Assembly: GCA_002683195.1 (NCBI GenBank) | Contig: NYSW01000001.1 | Coordinates: 3,970-14,781 of the forward strand | Direction of reading: 5' to 3' | DNA length: 10,812 nt | Source: Phycisphaerae bacterium | GTDB lineage: Bacteria; Planctomycetota; Phycisphaerae; Phycisphaerales; SM1A02 | Part shown: piece by piece, positions 1 through 6,532 of the stretch | How positions within the stretch are numbered: the first letter of the stretch is position 1 | Layout: every line of letters begins with the position of its first letter | Translations under genes and position numbers: made by a program | Notes under the pieces: generated by a model | Database searches by the model: none | What the model saw: the letters and a program-made list of their open reading frames with translations, nothing else | What the model was told of the DNA's origin: nothing

Positions 1-81
1 GCCACCGAACACCCGGCCCGCGAAAACAAAGGTTGCGGGTTTGAACCCCTCCGTGACCACGGCGACCGGATTCAGGGGCAT
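1..81 (-). CDS. Partial unidentified protein, N-terminus only, cut by left window edge
   Basis: Reading leftward from an ATG at 81, 27 codons stay open to the window edge: MPLNPVAVVTEGF, then KPATFVFAGRVFGG. I do not recognise the protein. Support for coding is modest: about 21 of 27 codons end in G or C, like the neighbouring genes, and the peptide is a plausible mix of small and hydrophobic residues. The start overlaps the last codons and stop of the GH5 gene (ATGCCCCTGA holds both the start and the TGA), an arrangement typical of translational coupling. The ribosome-binding sequence is weak (only a GGGG a few bases upstream). The frame is also open further upstream, to about 231, inside the GH5 gene, so the true start cannot be fixed. 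It could equally be an untranslated 3' flank. Confidence 0.35.
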   Translation of the reverse strand, partial: MPLNPVAVVTEGFKPATFVFAGRVFGG

Positions 82-2138
82 TGGCCCCAGCTGCTGAGCA
101 CGGCGCTCAGATCCGCCCCGTCGACGATGCCGTCCCCATTCACGTCGGCCGGACACGGTGGCGCGCAGCGGCCCCACGAGCTGAGCACGATCGGAAGATC
201 AGCGCCATCAACCCGGCCGTCACGGTTGAAGTCACCCGCACAGGCGCGATAGCCCAGCTCGAACCAGTTGATGTTGAACGCCTGAGAGCCGTGACTCTCG
301 AATCGCATGATCCGAGTGCCGGGTTCGAGCGTGATGCTTCGCGCGATGGTCGTCCACTGCTGGTAGCCGCCCGTGTCCGGGACACTGATCGTTCCGGTTG
401 AATCCACACCGTCGAATCCCAGCGAGAATCGGGCACCTGACCCAGGTGATGCGACCCTCACTTCGAGTGTGAACTCGACCGGTTTGCGCCCTGGAACCTC
501 GACCGCGTAGTCGATCCACTCGTTCTCGGCGATCCACCCGACATCGAAGCCGCCACCGAGGTCCAGGGTCCGTTCGATGTCGACCGATTCGAGCGGCCGG
601 TAGCCACCCCCGTTGTTGGACGGATCGCTGTCGGCGTAACTCACACCCGCACCCCCGAGGTCGAAGTCTTCCGCTTCGATTCGACCAGGCACCACGTGCG
701 GCGTTCCATGGAACGGATCTCCCACGATCGGAGATGGGAACTCGTGGGCGGCAGTCACCAATCCGAAGTGGACCTCCGAGGCACGGCCGTCATCTCCATC
801 GGGAAAGATGCGATTCGATTCCGGTTGCCACCGAAGGAGATGACCGCCCGCATTCCTAGCCCGGATCGCCCGGTCCCCACTGGGAACCTGAATCCACTCG
901 AAGATGGTGGCAAGGGCCGAAGATCGACCGATCGCCCGCAACGGAACGTTTTCGCCACTGCTACGGAGGTAGAGGCCGGCCGGCGTCCGGAGTCGGAACA
1001 GACGCTCCCCCGCCTGCTCGACGACGAACGCATCATTCGCCAGTCCACCGGTGTACGTCAGTCGGTCGGCGTGCAGCTGGTTCCCATCGTCCGCCACCAC
1101 GCCCACGAAACGTTCAGCCCCGCGTTGATACAGACCGACCACCGCCCCGTCCGCTGGAATCGATGGTGAACCCAGGGCAGGCCAGCGTGCCGTTTCGTCG
1201 TCGGGCGTCCAAATCGTGCCCGCCGCCGTGATCTTCGAGCGGAACAGATCGAGATCATCGTCATCGGCCCCGAGCCATTGGAACTGCATCCAGCCGTTCA
1301 GTCGGCTCTCGTACATCCCGTTGTAACCCTGGCCTTCGGTGTCGCCGGGCCAGAACTCGGTTGAAAGGAGCGGCGGAAATTCCACGCTCGATTGCATGAT
1401 CGCGATCGCATTCTCGATCCCGTCCTTGCTCTCGTAGCCGTGGTGCGCGAATCCCGCGTTGTCCCAGGAGACGCCCTCGGCCGCGAGATACCGGGCCCCG
1501 AAGGTCGGATCACCCGCGAAACCCATGAAGGTGCAGAGCAGGACCAGGGTGTCGGGGGCGAGCGGTCGAATCGTCTCGTAGAGATCGACCTGGTCGTGCC
1601 AGTCCTGCATGGTCCACTGGTTGGGGGTGTAGGCGACGGGCTCGTTGTGGGCCTCGTAGATGACGTGCGTCTGATCCCGGTATCGCGGGGCGTAGAGCGT
1701 CCAGAAATCCCGAGCGAACCCACGACTGTGAATCGTTCCGTTCTCCCCGTTGCAGCCGATCGTGATGATCAGATACAGCCCGGCGTCAGCCGTCGCTTCC
1801 ACGAAGGCATCGGCGTCGACCAGATTGACCCCCACGTCGTTCGGATTCTGAGAGGAATTGCCTTCGAGGTACAGGTGGACCGTGTTGAGTCCGAAGTCGG
1901 TGGCCAATCGTCGCAACTGCGCACTGCTTGGAATGTTCCCCGGAAGACTTCCGTAGGGGTCGCCGCCGTCCCAGGCGAGACTCACCCCTCGAAGCAAGGT
2001 GCCCCGATCGGTGAGGATGACGTTGTAGCCGAGACTTGAATCGATCACCGGACGCCCGCGCTGCTGCGCGTGAAGGGTCGAACCCATCAGGGTGACGACC
2101 GACAGAACGGCGAACAACAGTCGGATACCTGGGTTCAC
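72..2138 (-). CDS. Secreted modular glycoside hydrolase: GH5-like catalytic domain, fascin-like beta-trefoil, CBM6-like module, dockerin-like tail
   Basis: This predicted extracellular enzyme of 688 residues probably cleaves a beta-linked plant or algal polysaccharide (beta-glucan or mannan class; substrate not determinable). Residues 1-24 form a signal peptide (hydrophobic LLFAVLSVVTLMG, cleavage near LHA|QQ). Residues 30 to about 320 look like a GH5 (clan GH-A) barrel: YEAHNEP places the acid/base Glu at 166, AHHGYES carries His232/233, and LLSTEFWP places the nucleophile Glu at 261. Residues 330-460 resemble a fascin-like beta-trefoil (GLYLRSS, GGHLLRW repeats). Residues 481-629 resemble CBM6 (RIEAEDFD ... 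NINWFELG). Residues 635-685 hold two Ca-binding EF-hand-like repeats, GDFNRDGRVDGADL and ADVNGDGIVDGADL, each followed by LSSWG. The GTG start at 2138 is chosen because GAGGAG lies 10 nt upstream and the signal peptide follows directly. An in-frame ATG at 2408 would add 90 residues of Arg/Pro-rich sequence unlike a secreted N-terminus. The module order is clear; the GH family assignment is a motif-based inference. Confidence 0.85.
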   Translation of the reverse strand: MNPGIRLLFAVLSVVTLMGSTLHAQQRGRPVIDSSLGYNVILTDRGTLLRGVSLAWDGGDPYGSLPGNIPSSAQLRRLATDFGLNTVHLYLEGNSSQNPNDVGVNLVDADAFVEATADAGLYLIITIGCNGENGTIHSRGFARDFWTLYAPRYRDQTHVIYEAHNEPVAYTPNQWTMQDWHDQVDLYETIRPLAPDTLVLLCTFMGFAGDPTFGARYLAAEGVSWDNAGFAHHGYESKDGIENAIAIMQSSVEFPPLLSTEFWPGDTEGQGYNGMYESRLNGWMQFQWLGADDDDLDLFRSKITAAGTIWTPDDETARWPALGSPSIPADGAVVGLYQRGAERFVGVVADDGNQLHADRLTYTGGLANDAFVVEQAGERLFRLRTPAGLYLRSSGENVPLRAIGRSSALATIFEWIQVPSGDRAIRARNAGGHLLRWQPESNRIFPDGDDGRASEVHFGLVTAAHEFPSPIVGDPFHGTPHVVPGRIEAEDFDLGGAGVSYADSDPSNNGGGYRPLESVDIERTLDLGGGFDVGWIAENEWIDYAVEVPGRKPVEFTLEVRVASPGSGARFSLGFDGVDSTGTISVPDTGGYQQWTTIARSITLEPGTRIMRFESHGSQAFNINWFELGYRACAGDFNRDGRVDGADLPIVLSSWGRCAPPCPADVNGDGIVDGADLSAVLSSWGQCP

Positions 2139-2148
2139 GTCGGTGCAT

Positions 2149-2154
2149 CTCCTC
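2149..2154 (-). promoter_or_regulatory. Ribosome-binding site deciding the GTG start of the GH5 gene
   Basis: Read leftward, GAGGAG sits 10 nt before the GTG at 2138. It is the only good Shine-Dalgarno match near the signal-peptide start and argues against the longer open frame reaching 2408. Confidence 0.65.
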
Positions 2155-2230
2155 GGGGAGGATTCGTTCAGCGAACGGATCGGCCCACACGTCACGTACG
2201 CCTGGCGACGAACCGGCGACGGAGGCCGCC

Positions 2231-2246
2231 ATTTTGAAGGTACCGG
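2231..2246 (-). promoter_or_regulatory. Candidate regulatory or promoter motif, copy 1
   Basis: Leftward sequence CCGGTACCTTCAAAAT lies 93-108 nt upstream of the GH5 start codon. A near-identical copy with one extra C occurs at 4345-4361. The A/T-rich CAAAAT end could be a -10-like element, but no convincing -35 is visible, so promoter versus operator is undecided. Confidence 0.3.
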
Positions 2247-2493
2247 CTGCGGTCGATGAATCTCCGTGTTTTCCCCCAACCTTCTGCATGAAATGTCCGG
2301 AGTCGGGTGTCGCCGATTCGTACGGGTCGTCATCCCGCCGGGTTCCCATCCGAGGCGATGGAGATCCGCCCCCGCGGGTCGTCGCCACTCCGGCATCCCG
2401 GACGCCACACGAACGTTTCATTGAAGGCCGGCCCGCCCCCCGCCGGGTTCCGATCGCGCAGGGACGAAAGCGGCGGCCGAGCGAGTCGAGAGG

Positions 2494-3831
2494 TCAGTCC
2501 CCGGATGCGGAACCGATGCCCCGTACGAGCAGTTCCGCATCGATCGCCGGCATCCTCGTGGTGGAAGTCGTTTCCTGAAAATCGCTTTCCGACTGGTAGA
2601 CCCGGAGACCGAAGGTCGGCACCATCGCGATCAGATGATCGAAGATCGTGGCCTGCGCCGCCTCGTAGGACGCCCAGGCGGTGTCGTTGACGAAGCAGTA
2701 GATCTGCAGCGGCAGGCCTTCCGGCGTCGGATCGAGGTGCCGAACGAGCATCGTGAAATTGTCGCCGAGAATTCGGGGATGGGCCTGGAGATAGGCCACG
2801 ACGTACTGCCTGAACAATCCGCTGTTGGAGATTCGATCGCCCGCGGCGGACTCTCCAACCGCGGTCTTCTCCAGCGACAGGGCCTGATCCATCAACGGAA
2901 TCTTCGAGAGGGCCTGGATCTCATCACCGGTGAGCGGCCGGATGGTTCGCTGATCCAGCAGGATCGATCGCTTGATTCGTCGTCCCCCGGAGTCGTACAT
3001 GCCGCGATAGTTCACGAACGACTCCTGCACCAGGGTGTAGGTCGGGAGCACGGTGATGGTCTTGTCGAAATTCTGAACCTTGACCACGTTGAGCGATATG
3101 TCGATGACGTAACCATCGGCATTGCTGCCGGGAACGTGAATCCAATCGCCCAGGCGAACGAGGTCCCCGGTGGTGACGATCACGTTGGCGAAGATCGAGA
3201 GCAGGGTGTCGCGAAACAAGATCAGCAGGATCGCCGAAATCGCTCCCAGTCCGGTCAGGAAGTAGACCGGAGACTTGTCCATCAGCACCGAGACGACGAG
3301 GACCATTCCCGCGAGGTAGATCCCGAAAGAGGCGACCGAGACGTATCCGCGCAACGCACCGGGACGATTGACCGACGGAAATCTGGAGTAGATGACATCC
3401 AACAGACGGCCGCATCGAGCGAGGAGTTGGGCGGCGGAAAACACCGCGAGGGCCATGACCAGTCGCTCGGCCATCTCCGTGAAATCCGCGTTCAACCGCG
3501 GCAGAACCTGAATCAGAATCGCGACGAAACCGATCGAGAGCAAGGTTGAAATGCTGGACAGGACCTTGGTCTCCGCCAGGTCCTTGACGTCGATCCAGCG
3601 GGACCAGCTGAGCAGCCGGCTCCCGATCAATGGTCGGATCACCACGAAGCGAAGAAACAGGTGACCGAGCCACAACAGGATCAACAGCGCGGTCCCGACC
3701 ACCGCGGCATACATGACGGGATTGCCCTGCAAAGGCGTGAGAAGTTCGACCAGCCAGTTCGAGACGGTCACCGACGTCGTGGACACCAGCGATTCACCCG
3801 AGGCTTCCAACGAGTTCTTTTCTTCCAGCAT
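2494..3831 (-). CDS. MscS-family mechanosensitive ion channel, YbdG/MscM-like
   Basis: This inner-membrane channel of 445 residues would open under membrane tension to release solutes during osmotic downshock. Hydrophobic segments at about 38-64, 88-110, 120-142, 162-184 and 187-220 give five spans; the last, rich in Gly/Ala/Ile/Leu and ending in LFRDTLLSIFANVIV, is the pore-lining helix of the MscS fold. The cytosolic beta-domain follows (VRLGDWIHVPG, then VKVQNFDKTITVLPTYTL). The stretch NYRGMYDSGGRRIKRSI (274-290) is characteristic of the YbdG (MscM, small-conductance) branch rather than MscS itself, and the length is close to YbdG, about 415 in E. coli. The ATG at 3831 is preceded by GGAG with a 5-nt gap. 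The gene lies 118 bp downstream of the SpoIIAA-like gene in the same direction and could be cotranscribed with it. Family certain; gating and ion preference not deducible. Confidence 0.93.
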   Translation of the reverse strand: MLEEKNSLEASGESLVSTTSVTVSNWLVELLTPLQGNPVMYAAVVGTALLILLWLGHLFLRFVVIRPLIGSRLLSWSRWIDVKDLAETKVLSSISTLLSIGFVAILIQVLPRLNADFTEMAERLVMALAVFSAAQLLARCGRLLDVIYSRFPSVNRPGALRGYVSVASFGIYLAGMVLVVSVLMDKSPVYFLTGLGAISAILLILFRDTLLSIFANVIVTTGDLVRLGDWIHVPGSNADGYVIDISLNVVKVQNFDKTITVLPTYTLVQESFVNYRGMYDSGGRRIKRSILLDQRTIRPLTGDEIQALSKIPLMDQALSLEKTAVGESAAGDRISNSGLFRQYVVAYLQAHPRILGDNFTMLVRHLDPTPEGLPLQIYCFVNDTAWASYEAAQATIFDHLIAMVPTFGLRVYQSESDFQETTSTTRMPAIDAELLVRGIGSASGD

Positions 3832-3949
3832 GGCATCTCCGACCTGTGAAGGACATCATGAGTCGACGGTGGTCCGGCGGCCCCGGGTTTCGGCGAAGGG
3901 ATCCAATACCTTTGAAGTGGGCCGGATCGCTCCATGGTGCAAGGACGTC

Positions 3950-4312
3950 TCAGTCTCCGTCGATCCAGGCCTCGGCTTCGGCCAGCGAGTTCCGGTGGAA
4001 GGTCCGGACCTCGGCCCGAGTGAACACTCCGCTCAGCGACACGAGCTTTTCCATCCAGCCACCATCGACCACGAAGGCGATCCGGTCGATGTCCGACACG
4101 TGATGGACACCCAGTTTGAGGTCCTCCCACATCGCGGCCGGGGTCCAGCCCTCGAGTTCTTCCGCATCGAACAGAATTCGCACCTGGCCATGCTCCGCGA
4201 TGAACGACTCCAGAGCAGGGCGGATCAGTTCGTAGTCGGCCGCCTGCAGGCGGCCCACCGGCTTGATGTGAATGGAGCGGGCGGCGACGGACACTTCCAG
4301 ATGCTCGGACAT
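3950..4312 (-). CDS. SpoIIAA-like (STAS-superfamily) small protein
   Basis: This is a cytosolic protein of 120 residues of the SpoIIAA-like family (formerly DUF3478), a STAS-fold domain related to anti-sigma-factor antagonists. Diagnostic features are the N-terminal strand IHIKPVGRLQAADYE (14-28), the central RILFDAEELEGWTPAAMWED (45-64) with the conserved GWT, the following LKLGVHHVSDIDRIAFVVD (65-83), and the C-terminal FTRAEVRTFHRNSLAEAEAWI (97-117), described here by its AEVRTF core. The family is widespread and its role is poorly defined; membrane or stress association has been suggested, and no phosphorylatable Ser typical of true SpoIIAA is evident. The ATG at 4312 is used because the frame upstream of it lacks family similarity; the ribosome-binding sequence is weak (GAGAG, 7 nt). 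It diverges from the metallophosphoesterase gene across 163 bp. Confidence 0.88.
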   Translation of the reverse strand: MSEHLEVSVAARSIHIKPVGRLQAADYELIRPALESFIAEHGQVRILFDAEELEGWTPAAMWEDLKLGVHHVSDIDRIAFVVDGGWMEKLVSLSGVFTRAEVRTFHRNSLAEAEAWIDGD

Positions 4313-4344
4313 GGCATGTCTCTCAAGGAGGGCGGATCGGCGAT

Positions 4345-4361
4345 ATTTTGGAAGGTACCGG
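4345..4361 (-). promoter_or_regulatory. Candidate regulatory or promoter motif, copy 2
   Basis: Leftward CCGGTACCTTCCAAAAT, identical to the copy at 2231-2246 apart from one inserted C. Both copies lie upstream of leftward genes in the same orientation. Its core TACCGGTA is palindromic here but not in copy 1. Confidence 0.3.
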
Positions 4362-4465
4362 TATCCGCAACCCTTCGTAAGACCGTTTTTTTCAGATCCA
4401 TGGGTCGCGAATCGGTGCTTTGGCCTTAAATTGTTGGTTCCGAAGTCTGACCCAACGCCCCCTCC

Positions 4466-4471
4466 GAGGAG
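4466..4471 (+). promoter_or_regulatory. Ribosome-binding site of the metallophosphoesterase gene
   Basis: GAGGAG lies 4 nt before ATG 4476 and 7 nt before ATG 4479. It fixes the start to this pair, although the frame is open back to an ATG at 4272 inside the opposite gene. Spacing slightly favours 4479. Confidence 0.7.
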
Positions 4472-4475
4472 AGAG

Positions 4476-6263
4476 ATGATGACATCCAGACCAATCATGG
4501 CCGTCTTGCTGGCCGGGATCATTCCCGCGATCGCCTCCGGCGATGATCAGGATGGGGTCTTCACCGTCATCGGCCTGCCGGACACTCAGAACTACAGCGA
4601 GAGTTTCCCCGAAATCTATGCGGGCCAGACCAACTGGGTCGTGGATCAACTCGGCCGGCTCGACATTCGTTTCGTCACCCACTACGGGGACATCGTCCAG
4701 CACGCAGACCGGGAAGAGGAGTGGCTCGATGCCGATGAAGCGATGCTCGTCCTCGATGACGCGGGCGTCCCTCAAGGGGTGACCAGCGGGAACCACGACA
4801 TCACCGCCAACGGCCTCTCCGGCGAGCCCTACATCCCGGAGAACTATCTTTTCTACTTCGGTCCGGATCGCTATTTCGGACGCCCGTTCTTCCAGACCGC
4901 CAGTACCACCGGCATGAGCACCTGGCAGATCTTCGACGGTGGCGATCGAGACTTCGTCGCGCTCAGCGTCGAATGCGAAACGCCGCCTTCGGAACTCGCC
5001 TGGGCGCAGGGCGTGCTAGACCGGCATCGGGACAAGGCCGTCCTGTTCACCACCCATCGATACCTGCAGGATTCCGAGGACTACACCGCCGGCGTGCCGG
5101 TGGTGGCGAGCGGCCGCTACCCCGACATCTGGTACATCGTGGAACCGCCACGTCAGCCACAGGGGATTCAAGCGAATGAATTGTTCGACTGGTTCATACG
5201 ACGAAACCCAAACATCTTCCTCGTGAACTGCGGCCACTTCCACGAGGAATACCGACAAGTCTCGACCAACGTGGCCGGGCTTCCGGTGCACGAAGTGCTC
5301 GCCGACTACCAGGATGATCCGAACGGGGGTGACGGCTGGCTCCGAATCATGCGATTCGACGTACCCCTCGGCCGCATCGACATGGAGTCGTACTCGCCCT
5401 ATCTGGACGAGAATCGATTCACCGACGAGAGCCTGTTCAGTCTCGACGTGGACTTCGACGCCCACCGGACGCTGGACGGATTCGCGGCGTTCCAGCAAGG
5501 AATCAACGGTTACCAGGGCACCCGGGACACCTGGATCGATGAAGATGCGCCAGACTCGAGCTACGGGGAACAGGACACCCGAAGTTCGGATGACGACACG
5601 GCCAACTCGATCTTCAGCGATTACCGCGGTCAGGCCCTGATGCGCTTCGACCAGATCTTCTCCGAGGGACCGACGGTCGGACAGGTGCCGCAGGGTTCGT
5701 CGATTCGATCCGCGACCCTGGTCCTCGATGTCGCCGAGGACATCGACAGCCCCTTCGTCGACCCACGCTTCTTCGTGCACCCCGTGCTGGTGCCCTGGCA
5801 GGAAGGGTCGACCTGGAACTCCCTCGACGGAGGCCTCTCGGTCGGCGATGAACTCGGGCCGGAACTCGGGAGTTTTCTCGGAGACAACGTGCCCAATTCC
5901 GACTCCATGAGACGTGTGGACGTCACCTCGCTGGTGCAGGCCTGGTCGGATGGCCAACCCAACTGGGGGGTGGCGATTCTCCCGGAGATCATCAATGGCA
6001 ACGATGAGGGCATCACGATCTGGACCAGTGAGTCGGGGAATCCCCTCCTCAGGCCTCGGCTTGAAGTCGTCTACGAACTTCTCCCGTCGGAACCCAACCC
6101 CGATATCAACGGAGATGGTTTCGTGAACAGCGCCGATCTCGGCCTGCTGATCGCCGCCTGGAACCAGACCGGCGACCAGGTCGCCGATCTTGACGGTGAC
6201 GGTGTGGTCGGTTCTTCCGATCTTGGTCTTCTGGTGGCAGCATGGGGCCCGGTCTCAGGATGA
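4476..6263 (+). CDS. Secreted calcineurin-like metallophosphoesterase with DNRLRE module and dockerin-like tail
   Basis: This predicted exported phosphoesterase of 595 residues probably hydrolyses phosphomonoesters or diesters outside the cytoplasm using two metal ions. Residues 1-22 are a signal peptide (IMAVLLAGIIPAIASG). The catalytic domain covers about 27-310: motif I GLPDTQNY (Asp36), motif II HYGDIV (Asp72), motif III SGNHDI (Asn106, His107), a TTHRY His194, and motif V NCGHFHEE (His254, His256). Motif I has Gln where many relatives have His (DxH); LPDTQ is familiar from a secreted branch of the family. Residues 345-535 look like a DNRLRE/CBM96-type beta-sandwich (SSIRSATLVLDV ... VDVTSLVQAW). 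Residues 542-592 carry two EF-hand-like repeats, DINGDGFVNSADLGLLIAAW and DLDGDGVVGSSDLGLLVAAW. It converges on the 40-codon gene, with a perfect palindrome between. Fold certain; substrate unknown. Confidence 0.9.
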   Translation: MMTSRPIMAVLLAGIIPAIASGDDQDGVFTVIGLPDTQNYSESFPEIYAGQTNWVVDQLGRLDIRFVTHYGDIVQHADREEEWLDADEAMLVLDDAGVPQGVTSGNHDITANGLSGEPYIPENYLFYFGPDRYFGRPFFQTASTTGMSTWQIFDGGDRDFVALSVECETPPSELAWAQGVLDRHRDKAVLFTTHRYLQDSEDYTAGVPVVASGRYPDIWYIVEPPRQPQGIQANELFDWFIRRNPNIFLVNCGHFHEEYRQVSTNVAGLPVHEVLADYQDDPNGGDGWLRIMRFDVPLGRIDMESYSPYLDENRFTDESLFSLDVDFDAHRTLDGFAAFQQGINGYQGTRDTWIDEDAPDSSYGEQDTRSSDDDTANSIFSDYRGQALMRFDQIFSEGPTVGQVPQGSSIRSATLVLDVAEDIDSPFVDPRFFVHPVLVPWQEGSTWNSLDGGLSVGDELGPELGSFLGDNVPNSDSMRRVDVTSLVQAWSDGQPNWGVAILPEIINGNDEGITIWTSESGNPLLRPRLEVVYELLPSEPNPDINGDGFVNSADLGLLIAAWNQTGDQVADLDGDGVVGSSDLGLLVAAWGPVSG

Positions 6264-6311
6264 GACCGTCGGCCGAGCAGGAATGGCTGCAATCGAAGGA
6301 TCACTTTCACA

Positions 6312-6333
6312 CGCGGTTCCGATCGGAACCGCG
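6312..6333. terminator. Perfect 22-bp palindrome, candidate bidirectional terminator
   Basis: The arms CGCGGTTCCGA and TCGGAACCGCG are exact reverse complements with no spacer. The element lies between two convergent genes, 49 nt after the phosphoesterase stop and 10 nt past the small gene's stop, where a shared terminator is expected. There is no T-run on either side, and a hairpin would need a few central bases open. A dimeric protein-binding site is the alternative. Confidence 0.5.
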
Positions 6334-6342
6334 CTCGAAGGC

Positions 6343-6465
6343 TCAATCCTCGTCGACGAAACCGGTTCCAGCCTTGCGATCACGCCCGGCTTGCCAGAAC
6401 AGCAGCCCCGCGTAGATGGCGACGATGCCGAGCCAGAGCAGATTCGAAAAGAGAACGGGAAGCAT
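6343..6465 (-). CDS. 40-residue single-span membrane protein, unidentified
   Basis: The protein starts MLPVLFSNLLWLGIVAIYAG and continues LLFWQAGRDRKAGTGFVDED. It has one hydrophobic helix (about residues 3-24), a positive patch (GRDRK) after it and an acidic end, which predicts an N-out/C-in inner-membrane micropeptide. Support for translation is good: AGGAG lies 6 nt upstream of the ATG, codon use is GC-rich at third positions, and the ORF fills the space between a candidate terminator and a candidate promoter. The frame is open back to 6552, but the longer form would overlap the divergent acetyltransferase start and lacks a ribosome-binding site. In size and layout it recalls CcmD-like micropeptides, but I see no residue-level evidence for that and no cytochrome c genes nearby. 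Confidence 0.6.
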   Translation of the reverse strand: MLPVLFSNLLWLGIVAIYAGLLFWQAGRDRKAGTGFVDED

Positions 6466-6517
6466 GATCGACTCCTGAGGTACCCGCGGCGGAATCGCTC
6501 CACCGACCGGGCTCGAC

Positions 6518-6525
6518 ACTATAGT
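6518..6525. promoter_or_regulatory. Symmetrical ACTATAGT, candidate shared -10 of a divergent promoter
   Basis: ACTATAGT is its own reverse complement, so each strand reads TATAGT, a good sigma-70-type -10. Rightward it ends 7 nt before the acetyltransferase ATG, so transcription would begin at or next to the start codon. Leftward it would give a leader of about 40-45 nt for the 40-codon gene, which has its own Shine-Dalgarno sequence. Neither strand shows a good -35. Confidence 0.45.
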
Positions 6526-6532
6526 CGACTCG

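Larger units (their letters stand above)
2139..2493 (-). other. 355-bp gene-free leader between the channel gene and the GH5 gene
   Basis: No ORF here has a believable protein. It follows the stop of the channel gene and precedes the GTG of the GH5 gene, so it should hold the terminator of the former and the promoter of the latter. Visible structure: two direct copies of GGAACCCGGCGGG (leftward sense) at 2334-2346 and 2439-2451, 105 bp apart; a GACGACCCG element also occurring twice nearby; and the motif CCGGTACCTTCAAAAT at 2231-2246, which recurs upstream of the SpoIIAA-like gene. I could not match it to a known riboswitch or find a T-tailed terminator. Confidence 0.5.
4313..4475. promoter_or_regulatory. 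Divergent intergenic region, SpoIIAA-like gene / metallophosphoesterase
   Basis: This 163-bp region must drive both flanking genes. Leftward, TTGCGG followed by an A/T-rich AAAATAT about 16-17 nt later is a possible -35/-10 pair overlapping the motif CCGGTACCTTCCAAAAT (4345-4361), 33-49 nt from the SpoIIAA-like start. Rightward, TTAAAT at 4426-4431 is the best -10-like hexamer, about 45 nt before the phosphoesterase start, but no good -35 accompanies it. A run of seven T occurs at 4386-4392. Confidence 0.35.

Noticed and set aside
20..60. tRNA-like T-arm (GGGTTTGAACCC followed by a CCA)
   Set aside because: The T-stem has a mismatch, the spacing to CCA is wrong for a 7-bp acceptor stem, and no anticodon loop precedes it. 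The stretch reads well as coding on the minus strand.
2139..2408. N-terminal extension of the GH5 protein to ATG 2408
   Set aside because: The extra 90 residues are Arg/Pro-rich and unlike a secreted N-terminus, while a signal peptide and GAGGAG mark the GTG at 2138.
2635..3549. 304-codon plus-strand open frame
   Set aside because: It is antisense to the channel gene and its composition (many charged residues, no hydrophobic core) is a mirror of the membrane protein's codons.
4272..4475. Extension of the phosphoesterase to ATG 4272
   Set aside because: It would run through the opposite gene's start and bury the signal peptide; GAGGAG at 4466 fixes the start at 4476 or 4479.
6479..6484. A third GGTACC near the 40-codon gene as another copy of the shared motif
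   Set aside because: Only the hexamer matches; several GGTACC sites are expected by chance in this much GC-rich DNA and one lies inside a coding region.
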